Of a DNA stretch of 64,000 nt, positions 49,901-62,334 are shown in pieces (position 1 is the stretch's first letter; each line of letters opens with the position of its first letter). Under the pieces are notes generated by a model. The model was not told the DNA's origin and searched no databases. It saw nothing but the letters and a program-made list of their open reading frames with translations. This DNA is from Trochalopteron elliotii. Taxonomy: Eukaryota; Chordata; Aves; Passeriformes; Leiothrichidae. The stretch spans positions 372,001-436,000 of the forward strand of contig JANPWX010000029.1 in NCBI GenBank assembly GCA_024734555.1, read 5' to 3'. Made by a program: the position numbers and the translations under genes.

Positions 49901-51864
49901 AATTTACCCTGCAGTGGCTGACCCCCAACCAAAGAAAGTTTCCTACAGTGGGCTGAACAAAGTTAAACCTTGGAAACTCTCCTCTTCCCTTATAAATGTT
50001 AGTTACAGGAATTTAGATCTACTGAAACAGACCATTATGTAATTCTCCTAATCCTGCAGTGTCTTAAAATATCTTGCTGTACTATCACATCAAGTGCAGG
50101 CACACAATGGGCATCAGATGTTTGTCCTGTGAATGAAATAGGAATAGAAAAACATTCTTTTATTATCAACTTAAATGTTTTATAATATCTCTTCTCTTGA
50201 GACAAGCTGTTATTTTTTTCTGCACTGCAGAAAAATAAATGGATTTGTGATATGTTTGATGTTTTTCTTTTGGCCTTAAAGACGATAAACTAGAAAACAT
50301 ATGCATTTCCAAAGAACTATATTCTGTACTTGTATGACATACATGTCTACACAAGCATGCTTGAGTAATTACAAGGTTCAGGTGAGGACTACTGAATAAA
50401 TACACAATAAGTTTTGGTCACCTTCTATTTAATTACCACAGGCTCTTCTGCAGCTTAGGAGGTTTTTGCATTTAAACAAAAAGAACATTCATGATCCTTA
50501 TCAAATGTAGCCATGTGGGAAGGCTGCTTGCAAATAATTATTTTTTTTTTTCAAAGGAGCAAGCAAGCTTTGCTGGGCTTAGTTGAATATGCATCCCATC
50601 ACAATTCCTTGCATTGCTCCAATACCACATTAAGATTACATTGCAGCTCTTCTTAAGAATTATTATCGAGATCATAAACACACAATATGCATATAGAAGA
50701 GCACTTCAAACAACAAAAGCTGCTTTATGCACAGAGTAACTACAGGGTTTAATTAGGAAGACAACAGGGTTGGGTTTTTTAGTCAGATATCTCTGACTCT
50801 GTCTCTTATCCTGCAGTCAGTGCTGGTGATTGCTGCAGCTTCAGAGAGGCTTCACATCAGAGTGATCTGGGCAGTGGCCAAGGAGCTCCTGACTCCAGTG
50901 GGGAGCTCAGAATATTAATGAATCTTGAACGGAGCAGAAATGGCAGTGTCAGAGGGAGAGGGGAGCAGGCTGCAAGAGCAGGGTCTCTCTCTGAGCAGTG
51001 TTCAGGCTGCTCATGAACAGGCACAGAGCTGTACACACATGCTGGAGTGTCTGGCTGCACAGCTGAGCCTCCCTCCACACTGCACTGGGTCTGACTGGGT
51101 TCTGTGACTTGGGAAACTCTGGAGCTTCTTCACTGGCAAACCTCAGCACAGGTGAGAGAAGCAGAAACACAGTTCTTGTTTCTATATTCATGCCCTATAG
51201 AATTAGGAAGAAAGTTTAGTCTGCTGTTACTTTGAACAGCAGTCAGGGGTCACCAAGGACACCACAGGCTCTTCTAGATGATTAAGGGGCCAGTATGTTC
51301 CACACACCTCTAAGGGGTTGAATCCTACAGCAAAGATCTATTTTAGCTACTGCAAAAGCAATTGGAAAAATCTGACTATTATTATGACTTTCAGTATTGC
51401 GGTTTTATATTTTGAAGAGATGTTAAAATGGTTATTCTCCACAAAGTTCAGGAGGAAAACAAAACTAGGTTCTTCAAGGTGAGGCCTGCTGCATCAGGCA
51501 AACTCAAATGCTCCACCACCCACAGAAGACACAGCCATGAGATTTTACAGCCAGTGAATGATTCAATTCTTTCATTTTAACTTCTGTGTTAAAATTTCAC
51601 CTATTTAGAATTTCTGTCCCTCGTTTTTTAGATTAATAGAATTGGTAGTCATGCATGTATAGGACTATAACCTTACCAACAGGACCAAGATCATTATCTA
51701 CCTCTGTCTCAGACTGAAAACTCAAAACACATTCACCACTGTAGACTACTCATTTAATTTTCATTGTAACCACAATCCAAATAAATTTCTATTTTTTTTT
51801 TAACTCAAATGCTGTGATTTAAGTTTTATACATGTTGAAACACCTCAAAATTAATTACTGATAA

Positions 51865-51887
51865 TTTATTTATTTATTTATTTATTA
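51865..51887 (+). repeat. (TTTA) tetranucleotide microsatellite
   Basis: Five full TTTA units plus three bases, uninterrupted, in AT-rich surroundings. Confidence 0.95.
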
Positions 51888-53715
51888 GGGATGCTGTCAA
51901 CAACAAATCCTATGTAGCAGCAACATTAAGAACAAAATTCCAAGGCCTGTAGTTGATACCAAATTTAAAGGAGATAAAATAATGACTGACTACACAAGCA
52001 GCTTTAAACAAGTTCAGTCATTTAAGTGGTTCCTCCAACAGATGGCAAAAGCACCTCTGAGCACACGTTCACAAAATAATTGGTCTGGAAGCAGGCAAGT
52101 AAGACAAGGAAAGTGTACTAAATGGCACAATTATTCAGCACAGAGATTAGAAAAAGGATTTGGGGGCTCAGTGAGGAAAAGGAATCACAGAAGCTGGTGG
52201 CACAAAGGAAGGCACTAAGACAAAAGGATTCATTAGTGCTATCAGACACCAGGCAGGTTATCCTACCAGCACACAGAACACAAGGTGCTCTCCAGCTGAC
52301 ACGTACCATTCCCTGGTCTACAAGGAACAAAACAGATGTTTGTGTAACTGGAGTTACTTTCTCTACCTTCTTTCTTTTCTGAAATAAACAATCTTTTTGA
52401 CTACCACCCCAGATTTCACCAGCACATAATTTTTTTGGTGAGCATGTAAGCCATCAACCCATTTTCCTTTGGTCAGTTTGCTTTCACACAAGTACCAGGG
52501 CTACCACAAAGCAGATGCTGTTGCAAGGTCAAAAAAAAGAGTGATCAGGGCTCAGGAGGAGGGTTAACATCACTCAACAACTTCTCATTGCTTTTGTTCA
52601 ATGTTAATTTCATTTTCACAGCACTTCTTAACAGGGGACTTCTATTAAAAGTAGTATTTCCCATTATACAGCCCAGCACTTTTCTCTCCTGAATGGGATT
52701 TAGAGCTCCAACACAAAATGAATGTCGATACAGACACACAAACATTACAAAATGACAATTTGAATTACTAAGCTGAAAGACTTCTCAGCCCCACCATCAA
52801 CCAGTCAGCCCAAGTGCCACAGCAGCTGGAAAATGCAGCCAAGGAAAATAAGGCAGGCAGCCAGCACTCATCTTTTCTGGCAGAGAAGAAAACCTCATGT
52901 AAATCTGTCTGACAGATAGTGGCTGGGAAAGCCAAATAAAAGCTTTTATAATAATACATAATATTTCAATTTTTTCTTGGAAATGTTGATCTTATGGCTT
53001 CACCATGATAGCAATTACCTGCTGACACAGAGCACAATTTTTAAATTTTTTATTCCAGACAAGAAGTGCTTTAAATTTTGCATCCTGAAGACCATACAAT
53101 TATTAGTTATATAAAATTAATTGTATAAAGAAATTTCATTTTGTAAGTACATTCCACACTTCAGCAAAAATAATTTGGATTAAAATAACATTTGAAAATC
53201 TACATTTCTGGATACTTCTTGAAAGCACTTGGATTATGGTCTTCTTGCAGAACAGAACCTTTGCAGTATTTATGCACAAATTGGGTCCCGGAAGAATGTA
53301 CTTGCTTGATGTATATCTGTGTTACAATTCCCACTCAAACATTTGGAAAGCTAAATAAGGAAGACAAGCTAATGGCACCTCTTAGGTTTCCAGATTTGAT
53401 TCCAACTGTGGCATCCTTCAGGGAGCTCTTAAAAAGTAACAGAAACCTCACAGCAGTCTGCAGCAAAATTTGGCACACACAGCTTTGGGAATAGAAGTCT
53501 TCAGGAAAAAATACTTGGGTTTTTTGCCCACACTGTTATGAGATACCTTCAAGTAAAAGATAAATGCTATTGACAAGCAGTGTTTTCTTCAAAGCTGGTG
53601 TAATCTGTTAGCAACTCTTCTGAACAAGATGGGGCATAATTGCAATTTCAGCCATGAAATGAAGTACAGCAGTACAAATACCTGTTGCACATGCAGAGGC
53701 AGAGGCTGGGATCCT

Positions 53716-53730
53716 CTTCTTCTTCTTCTT
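53716..53730 (+). repeat. (CTT)5 microsatellite
   Basis: Five CTT units followed by a T and CCCCC, about 190 bp left of LTR copy B. Confidence 0.9.
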
Positions 53731-53917
53731 TCCCCCAGTACCCCACCAAGTATTTCACCCTCAGCTGGAAATGCAGTGTTTACCCCAGGACAGAGGGTCT
53801 GCCACACTGCTCACTGCAGAACACCACACCAACAAGGGGCACTGCAGGAAAGTCACCCTGGTGTCCCCCCCTGCACAGAATGACCTCTGCCATGCACAGA
53901 GCACAAACCCTTCACAC

Positions 53918-54270
53918 TGGGGTAGCAGTTCTGGAGACAGGCACACGACTGAACACAACGAAGGTCACGCAACAACAGCCAAGATTTATTGATGGTTGCC
54001 CCCTTTTATAGGGGGTTCAGAATTCCCACAATTGAACACCTGATTTCTCAGGGTCTCAGCACTGCCCAGCTCACTGGCCAGCTAAATGTCTGCATTCAGG
54101 ACTAAACAGGATGGGCTGGGGTACCTGGTTTGAGTTCAAATCCAATCTATCATTGTCTCACCAAGGATTTGTACTACTCTTTAACAAACTAGGCTAGCTG
54201 AATTGGGGTTCTCTTATGGCCAAATTCATCTGTGCAGCTTCAGACCAGCTGTGGCTGTGATATAAACCCA
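53918..54270 (-). mobile_element. solo-type ERV LTR, copy B
   Basis: Homologous to 41,909-42,215, with the same order of blocks and about 45 bp more in the middle. On the minus strand the TATA box CCCTATAAAAGGGG (core 54,004-54,010) is followed 13 nt later by AATAAA (53,985-53,990), and the element ends in ACCCCA. This close TATA-to-polyadenylation-signal spacing, with a CA terminus, is typical of compact retroviral LTRs. The 230 bp to its left is GC-rich but does not match the left flank of copy A and shows no recognisable retroviral coding or primer-binding sequence. The flanks CTTCACAC (left) and CTCCACAC (right) are similar but not identical, so a target duplication is only possible. Confidence 0.75.
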
Positions 54271-57200
54271 CCTCCACACAAGGAACAGCAGCAGGGAACA
54301 AGCTCAGTAGCAAGGTCTCAGAACTAATTCCACAGCCCTGCAAGCCAAACTGGTTTAACAGAACCCAAACCATTATATACAAAATGGCAAAAGGTTTTCC
54401 ACTGCTATGAGTTAGGGAAAAGCAGAAAGCCCATCCTTGCAGCCAGGATCCATATCCCACACTCCATGAGCCATAAATCAACAGCTGTCTGCTTGTGACT
54501 CCACTTTTAAATGGTGCCTTCAATACATATTTGAACATCTGATTTTTCAAGTAAGGAGGGTATCTAGAGACATCTCCTACTAATTTGGAATACAAATTAG
54601 ATCTAAGTACAAGAAAATAAAAGCAAAGATACCTTTTTCTTAACTTCTTCAGAATAGTTTGAGGGAGTAAAAAATCAGTTGTTAAGGATGCAGAGAGATC
54701 AGATTTCTCTGGTTACAAACTCAGGCAAGCCTGATTCATACACAGAAAAATCTTACTTAATTTCCTTTATTTTCTTTAGTTCAGAGTGAAAATAACTCCC
54801 ACTGTGGATAAGAAATGCATGATAAGACTTTACATGAATATCACAGAGAAATGCATATGATGTGACTGAGGTTCATTTAAGACCCCAACAGGACTGAGTA
54901 ACTGTAACCAGCTGAATGTGACACTGATCTATGTACAGACATCATCAGCAGGTGGATCAAAGGCAGAATCCTGTGGCCACCTCAAGTAACCAATATATAT
55001 ACACACAGTTCCTAGATAACAATAAATAACTGTAAGTTTGTAAGCAATATTTTCACAAATTACTGTAGCCTTACCAAAACAGCAGGAGGGAAAAAGGTAA
55101 AAAATAATCAGCCAGTTGAAGCTATGGAACTAGAATAAACAGTGCCCACTTTTCTTTCAGCCCCTGCTTAGCATCACAATAGTCCTAGAATGTTTTCATT
55201 CAAGAATTGCAACAAGAAATTGAAAAAAAACCAAACCAGAAATCATTAAAGAACTCATTTTAAAGGCAGCTGTACAATAATGATCTTAAGTTCTATTCTC
55301 TCATGTATATTTTTTTAAAAGGAAAAAAGAAAAATAGTTGCAAAACTGAAGGGAAATGAGCTGATGCCTTTTCCCCTGGTCCTAGAATTATGAACCAGAC
55401 ACGGTTCAGGGATAAAACCGTTATTACCTGGATATTCAATAAGGATCCTTATACACTGTATACTGCATATATAATTGTATAGACCTGGCAAAATATCATA
55501 TCTGAGAAAGATTCCCCAATGAGAAGCTTAAATTAATGGGGTGACACCTCCCTATTCTAAAGTGTTACCTCCAGATGGGGCTTAATCCTGGTTTACAAAA
55601 TATGTCCTGGAGAGAACCTTGGTTTCTCAAGACAGAGTAAGGCTTTCTGGCCTCCAACTGTGAGGCCTTTAGGATGTTTGCTCTTCTTGCCTAGCAGATT
55701 ACCAGGACTGTGCTAAAATATCAGGCTTAAAGAATTACAAGTATGTATGCTAAGAATACTGAGAATACATAAAATGTTATATAAAGAGAAAAGGCAAAAA
55801 ATCATCATGGCATCATTGCCATTGATTAAAATATCATAATTTAAAGCAACTATATATATATATTAAAATCAGCAAAGTACTGAGGCTTTCCAACCACAGA
55901 AGTGGAGTAGAAAGAAGGATTCGAAGGCAATAAAAAGGAAATTGCAGCGTCCTCATTCACACTGCACAAAGCTTGACTCAGTCTGGAGGACCAGTTACTG
56001 GGTCTTCTGACAGTCCCAGTGAAGCTCTACAGCCCTGCAGTATTTACATTGTAAATACTGTATGAGACTTGAGAAAATGAAAAATCTGCAAAATGGAAAG
56101 GCTGTTACACCCAGATTCCTCTTATGCTACAGCATATTGTATCCTTCTCAGTGTGACTAAAGCACTGAATTTCCTTTTTGTTTTAAGTGGTTCAAGGTAT
56201 ATGAGAAGCCACTTTGTCCCTTATCAGAGCTTCAGGTATCATACAAGCAACTAAAGCTTAACCATGGACTCCTTTTATCACTTCTAAATTGCAGAAAATA
56301 ACAAGAACCTGCTTAGTAGTATATCAAGGCAGAACAGAAAGTGACCCAGAGTACTGTTAGTTTATCAACTACTACTTTGTCCATAGGAAGGAAATTAAAT
56401 ATTTGTCCTTTCAATTAAAGAAATAGTCAATAATGTGGCAAAGTGGAAGGTGCTTGCTTGGTTTCAGTTTGGTTTGAATGTAATGGATCTTTAAAGGACC
56501 TGTACTCATGGACCCTCCAGAGTCCTTTGTAGTTCTTCATACAAGCTTTGATCGTTGACAGTCCATCCTTTCATAAATGGCAACTCTGCATAATGAAACT
56601 GTGCTTTTTCAATTAAAAACTTCAATTAGCATTTAATAGAAAGAAAAGTCACTTTAATTACAGAACTGAAGTTTCAAGAGACTATCTCTATTACACAAAA
56701 CTATGGTAACTAATGCTTATTGCTAAGTATTAATATTTATAACATAAATCAACTAACACATTTTAAACAACTATACTGCAGTTTAAACCTTCAATAATAT
56801 TGTGGTTAAGAGTCAAGCACTGAAACATGAAAGTGAATGCTGGAATCTAATGTATTTTTATTAAATTGCAGCCCATAACCTTAGTATATATTCTGTCATT
56901 CTTTCTGTTAAGAACAATTTAAAACACGAGCTGCAGTTGTCTTCTTTCAAGCATGATCTTGAGCACAATGGAAGTTCTCTTTCAACGTTACTCAGAATCA
57001 ACAGCAAGAAGAATTGTATTTATAAATAAAATGCAGAGGGGTTCAGCACTCAGTGCTGCAATTTCTAATTAATATAATTTTCATCAACTCTGCTGTAAAA
57101 TTCAGTGATCAGAAGAATGTTTTTATGTGTTCCATCTCCAAGGTACATGTGCCTGTTGCTCACTCTGCTGAAGCAGCAGCCTAATTAGGAGTTTCTGGGT

Positions 57201-59630
57201 TTGGATGTTCTGAGACCTTTTTCAAAGTTGGGCAGTTATTCCTCAATAATTAAGAGGCAGGAATTGATCTCTCTCTATTCCACTTCTTATCTGAAGAAAC
57301 TTGCTGATGTGGTTACTTTGCATTTTGCTTCCTGTCATTGATTAACTTTTGAAGTCCAAAATTTTAAAACTACCCATAATGAAATCTGAGGAAGCTTGTT
57401 TTAGGCTTTTTCTCCTTTTAACTTTTCCCATATGTTTCTTTTCTACCAGAAAATGGATCCTATAATTTCCAGCTCTCCTTTTAAATGCACTGGGAGATGA
57501 CAGAGGAAGAAGTCTACAGGGACTCATCCCTATCAGAACAACTTACTGTGTCAGAGTGCTTTGAAGCAGGACGGAAAGTTATTTTCAAAACTTCATTTCC
57601 TTTATTTTACAGCAAATTGTCCTGTACCACAGGACAGCTGGCACTCCTTTGTAGGAAATGTTACAGGACAAAATGTTTGACCTTCACTTACAACACTTCA
57701 TTATGTTATTATATTTAGCATGTATAACTTACTTTACACAGAAATAAGAGCCAGATCTGGGACACAAAACTACACAGTGCTGATGTCCCACAAAGATAAT
57801 ATTCTCTAAACTCCTGGGCGCTCCTGTTTCCAACTGATTTTTGTGTATTGTCAACACTTGTGACCTTGGGGGGGAGGAGGGGAAATTAAGACATTGATAG
57901 TTGTCAAACCTCAGCTATACTGACCCATTTGAATATTAATGGGGAAAATGCCTCAGAGGGGAAATACATCAATAATCTATGTAGGCATGTGGCCACAAAG
58001 CCTCCTGGAAAAAATGCAGTCAGAGAACTCAACCAGAGCTGTTTGCTTCTCAGTGAGTCCCATTTAGAATTAAAAAGCTCAGTGTTAAAACTCCCTAATG
58101 CCAGAACACTTTTAGGCTCCTCCTTTTAATCAGCTTCTTGAAGCAGAAATAGAGCCTTAGAAAAAAGTTACCACTTGTCATTGCTTTCCCCTTCCTGTGT
58201 GCTCCCTCTTCATGAGAAACCTTTGATTAATGTTTCAGTGCTACTTCCACTTTGCCACCAAAAGCAATCTGTGCACCTTTTCTCTGGCAGCACAACTTGC
58301 AATCAAAGGTCAAACCAGACTGAAAACTCTGCAGTGGAGATTTGGCATCAGCTCTAATCCAGTTATACTGAATAGTGAAAAAACATGGAAATAATCAGTG
58401 CATACCTGCAATACTTGATATGGTTAAGTGTATCAATCAGTATATAGAACAAAGTTAAACTGCCATTAAAAAAACTACATCAGGTTTTTTTCAAAATTAT
58501 AACATGAAAACCAACTACAAACCTAGGAAAAGAACTGGTTCTCACCAATTTGCTCTGTGTGAAAAACTCCTGGATTTCTCTAATTTATACTGTCAAAGCA
58601 ACACAGATGATTCATTCATAATAAAAATCTTGAGAAAAGTGAGTGTATTTTGCCTGGATAGTTCAAATAGCAAAAGTCAAAAGTCAGTATATCAAAGCTG
58701 CTAAATCTGATTTTGAGTTAACATTTGGCATTTGGAATATATTTTAGCCATGAATAAATGGTGAACTTCTGATGGTAAGGCTATGATATGTTCTTTCCTC
58801 CCCAGAATATAAACTTTCAAATGTTTAATAGGAAAGATCAGCCTGATTTGAACCAAAAAAAAAATTGCATACAGATTACCACTCTTCTCTGTGGACTCTC
58901 CTTGACCTTAGATTTGCCACAATCATCTTCAGAGAATAAATATAATTGGATGTTCTCCTGCCTCACAGACCTAGAATACACCAGGCACAACTGTGCAGAA
59001 AAGCTGCAGGGCTTTGTTTAAGAGGTGACACCAGCTCATCTCAAGGGCATTGTACCTAGCTGTAAAAACAAGTTTAAATAATACTTCCACAGAAGAACTC
59101 AGAAACTTAGTTATAAAACGTTCACTAGTGTGTTTGTTGATAGGATTATAAGAGGTTAAATACTGTCAACATGCAGAAATGAATGGAGTATTTTCATATC
59201 ATTAAGTGGAAGAAGACAAATAATCCATCACACCACACAGCAAACACTACATTCAGAAAAAATGTTCAACAAAATGTTTAATTAGGGAATAAATTACAAA
59301 TGGTTGAATTATTTGTTTAGTTTGTGACCTTTCAAGCATCACTTGTTCATTACCATACTACCCTCCAAACTGAGACTAAGCAAATACCAACTGCTCCAAA
59401 ACTTTTTAAACATTACATGTATTATTAAACATTCCAGTGTTAGGGAATTGCCTAAGCTAAATGGTTTTATTTGGAGAGCAGATTATAGCAATAAAAATTG
59501 CTACAAAATTCAAGTTTGGGAAAGACTTAGGTGCGTGAGTAGTTTAGCAAACTTGCTAAAGAAATTACTGTACGTTCAGTCATAAGAATTCTGTGCCCTA
59601 CACAGGGCCTGAATGCCACGTTGTTTGCTT
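54271..59630. other. AT-rich non-coding block
   Basis: No gene or repeat family is recognised. It contains a short (TA)6 run at 55,851-55,862, a near-perfect palindrome at 56,038-56,060 (listed), a G-rich tract GGGGGGGAGGAGGGG near 57,869, and AT-rich segments (56,590-57,080) rich in TTAAT motifs. Confidence 0.55.
56038..56060. promoter_or_regulatory. 23-bp inverted repeat with paired forkhead-like motifs
   Basis: CAGTATTTACA, a single central T, then TGTAAATACTG: two perfectly complementary 11-bp arms. Each arm contains TATTTAC/GTAAATA, which resembles the core bound by forkhead transcription factors. The symmetry is directly visible; a regulatory role is only inferred. A hairpin in RNA is the other possibility, but a 1-nt loop is sterically poor. 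Confidence 0.35.
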
Positions 59631-60370
59631 TCGTGGTTTGACACTGGCCCAATGCACCCACAAAAGTCACTCACTCACCCTGCCCTCCCAAAACTGGGCA
59701 GAAGAGAGGAAAAAAATTAACAAAGGTTTAATTGAGATAAGGACTAGGAGAAAACCCTCCAAGGGCAAAACAGGCTTGGCTTAGAGGTACAAAGTGAGTT
59801 TATTACTAACAGATTTGGAGGAAGATAATGAGAAGTAAAATAAGCCCTTAAAAACAATTTTTCTTCCCCCAACCCCTCCCTCCTTCCCACCAGCAGCACA
59901 GGGGACAGGGCATGGGGGTTTTGGTCAGTTTGTCATCCAAGGTTTTCTTCTGCTGCTCAGGGAGAGGAGTCCTTCCCCTGCTGCACCGTGGGGTCCCTTC
60001 CACAGGACACAGCTCTCCATGAACTTCTCCAGCCTGGCTCCAATCTCATGAGCAGCAGCCAAACTGCACCTGCTGCAAACATGAACTGCCCCCACGGGCA
60101 GACAGTCCTCCCAAAACTGCTGTGACATGGGTCACTCTTCCACAGGGTGCAGTCCTCCAGGGACAGGCTGCTCCAGCTTGGGAGCAGGGCCCCCTCTCTC
60201 CACTGGGTCTCCCACTGGGTCACAGCCCTCTCCAGGGGCTGGCTGTGGCTCCAACCTGCTCCAGCACCTCCCCATGGGCTGTGGGGGGATCTCTGCATTA
60301 AACTAAGAGAAACAGAACATAGATTGGGATCAGAGTGTAGCAGAAGAGAGTCTTTAAAATAATACAGCTC
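59631..60370 (-). mobile_element. avian ERV LTR with internal tandem repeats
   Basis: The left edge CGTGGTTTGACACTGGCC, then GAGATAAGGACTAGGAG, GGGCAAAACAGGCTTGGCTT, GAGTTTATTACTAACAGATT, GGACAGGGCATGGGGGTTTT, GGTCAGTTTGTCATCCAAGG and a long series of GGGTGCAGTCCTCCAGGGAC-like units follow an abundant avian ERV LTR (ERVL-like as I remember it). The minus strand has AATAAA (TTTATT at 59,792-59,797). A decayed TATTTAAG-like TATA region lies near 60,350, which suggests minus orientation. The 150-codon minus frame here (59,957-60,409) is LTR DNA, not a gene. The right boundary is uncertain, because the terminal third of the LTR that I remember cannot be followed past about 60,370-60,420. Confidence 0.8.
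59960..60290. repeat. degenerate tandem repeat inside LTR
   Basis: Units of about 40-60 bp recur with a shared core such as CTGCTCCAGC or CTCCAGCNTGGG followed by a TCCCNCNGGGT or CCACAGGG box (examples near 59,978, 60,026, 60,130, 60,165 and 60,255). They are GC-rich against the AT-rich surroundings and strongly diverged from each other. Confidence 0.65.
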
Positions 60371-61147
60371 TTGGCCACAACCAGATATCATTGTTATCAT
60401 TGCCCACAACTAGATATCTTCTCTTATCTTTAATTTCCTTCTCCTGGTAACAAATCCCTGTAACGAAAGGTGGCTGCACTTCATTTTGTACCATTTAGTA
60501 TTTAGACAGCCTGTTTCCCTTTATTCTAAGCGGGTGATTGATTTGCTTCTACACACTCTGGTACTCAACAGCCACACAACTATGTTGACATCCTCTAATA
60601 TGCTCATGAATTAGTCATTACTCACACACCTTCCTGCAAGAACAGAAAGGTAACTGCCAGCACAGGAGGGTTAGATCCACACTGAACAAGCCACAAAGCA
60701 CACTCCCTAAGAATTGCAAATTACCCTATAGCAGTTGAGGATCAAATAAAATTTAACAGTTTTATTTATAAAATTTGATTACACCAGTACCACGAGTTTT
60801 ATATGCTATTCCCCAGTCTTGAATCTACTGAAAAATATTCCTTAGGCTCAAATACAAGCTTCAAATCATACAGCCATAAAAACAGGCAATATTTGTAATA
60901 CAAGATAAAACCAAATTGCCTTTAAAAATCCCACATTATTTTCCACAGAAATGAAACTGTTAGCTCTAATGTACTGGCCGAGATCCAGTCTGGGTAATTA
61001 TGTTCTCTTACCTGAATTTCCCTTACAGTTATTCAATTTCACCACCTGTCCTAAAACACTGTGAACAGTTAAGTGAATTCTTTTCCTGGCACTAGAAAAC
61101 TGATATAAAGCTTTCTGTTTCAGCCAAGTCTCACAGAAAGGAAAAAA
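60371..61147. other. non-coding block
   Basis: No gene is recognised. The first 100-200 bp might be the decayed end of the adjacent LTR; the rest is AT-rich unique-looking DNA. Confidence 0.5.
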
Positions 61148-61208
61148 CTCTCTCTATATATATACATACACACATACATATATAAACATATATATGTGTG
61201 TGTATGTG
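61148..61208. repeat. composite CT/TA/CA/TG microsatellite
   Basis: CTCTCTCT passes into TATATATA, then ACATACACACATACATATAT, then ACATATATATGTGTGTGTATGT. The CA-rich part and the TG-rich part are partly complementary, so single strands could fold back. No gene is associated. Confidence 0.93.
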
Positions 61209-61624
61209 CGAATGTTTTGCTGACCCCAAAGCAGTTATCTTCAATTTTTCTCAGATTTCACAGGCTTCCTTAAAATGTGTATCTGTCACCCTGCCAAAAG
61301 AAAGAGAAAAGACTTTGTGTCAGATCCATCAGCCAGATTGCCTTAGAGGCAGGAAATCATGGTATCAATGTCAGGCTTCCAAGGCCATCAGATTCAGTGT
61401 CCAGCAGCTTGTTTTGGCAAAAGGAGTCTGAAATTGGGAGAATCCCAATTTTTGCAACAAGTGAAAGACTTGAGATTGGGGAAACAACTTCAATAAAGTT
61501 GAAATGTCATTGTAGGCACGCTGTATTCACTAACCTCACTGAAAGTCTGGGAAATGTTTTCCATTCAAAGTGACTCTGTTTACAAAGCATGGCTGGGGCT
61601 TGTGGGGCTGCCAGGGCAGCTGCC

Positions 61625-61657
61625 TTCTGTACTTCTGTACTTCTGTACTTTCTGTAC
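61625..61657 (+). repeat. TTCTGTAC octamer repeat, four units
   Basis: TTCTGTAC occurs at 61,625, 61,633 and 61,641, and after one inserted T again at 61,650-61,657. A short minisatellite-like array in otherwise ordinary sequence. Confidence 0.95.
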
Positions 61658-62294
61658 CTTGTCACCAAGGTATTTGGAAGAAGTTTGGTTCCCTTCCCTC
61701 ATCCCCCCTCTCCCTGCCACATGTACACACACCCAAGCAGACACTGATTCAATCCTGCTGATCAGATAGCCCAGTTATTTTCCCAAATTCTCATTACTAA
61801 TCAGCACAATCAGGATTTGGTCTCATTAGGCTGCTGCATTCCATCCCAAAGCTGTCTGCTGATTAATTGCGTGTGTCAAACAAGGTGAGGTTTCTACGGA
61901 AACACTGTAATTTCTATTAGATCACTCTATGCAATTAAAAAATAGTCATGCTTCTGAGAATACAAACCCATCAAGTTCATTCATTCTCAGGTACAGATTG
62001 TAATGTTTCTGTATGCTATTTTAACCTGGAATCTCTGAGGAAAAAGTGGTGTAAAGAGCTGGGTCAATTTTGCTATTACACAAGGGCTGTCATCCAAATT
62101 GCTCATTCAAAAATACTGTCACATCCCTCACAGGTATCCTTACTGCCTACGGGTATTCCAGGCTTTTGAGATGGCCTTTCCTCTAGAACACAAGTAGAGG
62201 CACCCAAGAGCTAAGCTGAATATTACAGCCTGCATCCAGGGAACAAAATCTAGAGGATTACTCTGGCCATACCTAGCTGGACAGGCAGTTATTA

Positions 62295-62334
62295 AATTTG
62301 TAGAGAAAATCCAGACTAATTTGTAGAGAAAATC
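62295..62334. repeat. 17-nt direct repeat, 23-bp period
   Basis: AATTTGTAGAGAAAATC occurs at 62,295-62,311 and 62,318-62,334 without mismatch. A small, probably recent local duplication. Confidence 0.92.

Larger units (their letters stand above)
46059..53715. other. non-coding block
   Basis: No gene is established. GC-richer zones lie at 46,990-47,430, 48,820-49,000, 49,100-49,560 and 50,810-51,140. They contain overlapping open frames on both strands, including the longest of the window (47,441-47,917, plus, 158 codons), but no domain, signal peptide or splice structure that I recognise. T12 lies at 50,540-50,551. The AT-rich segment 50,560-50,700 looks like possible regulatory DNA. Confidence 0.5.

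Noticed and set aside
41909..54270. A single 12-kb provirus bounded by the two related LTRs
   Set aside because: No retroviral coding sequence or primer-binding site seen between them, and the LTRs are strongly diverged in sequence and length.
59957..60409. 150-codon minus-strand frame, Trp/Ser-rich
   Set aside because: Lies inside the ERV LTR and follows its GC-rich internal repeats, so it is not a gene.
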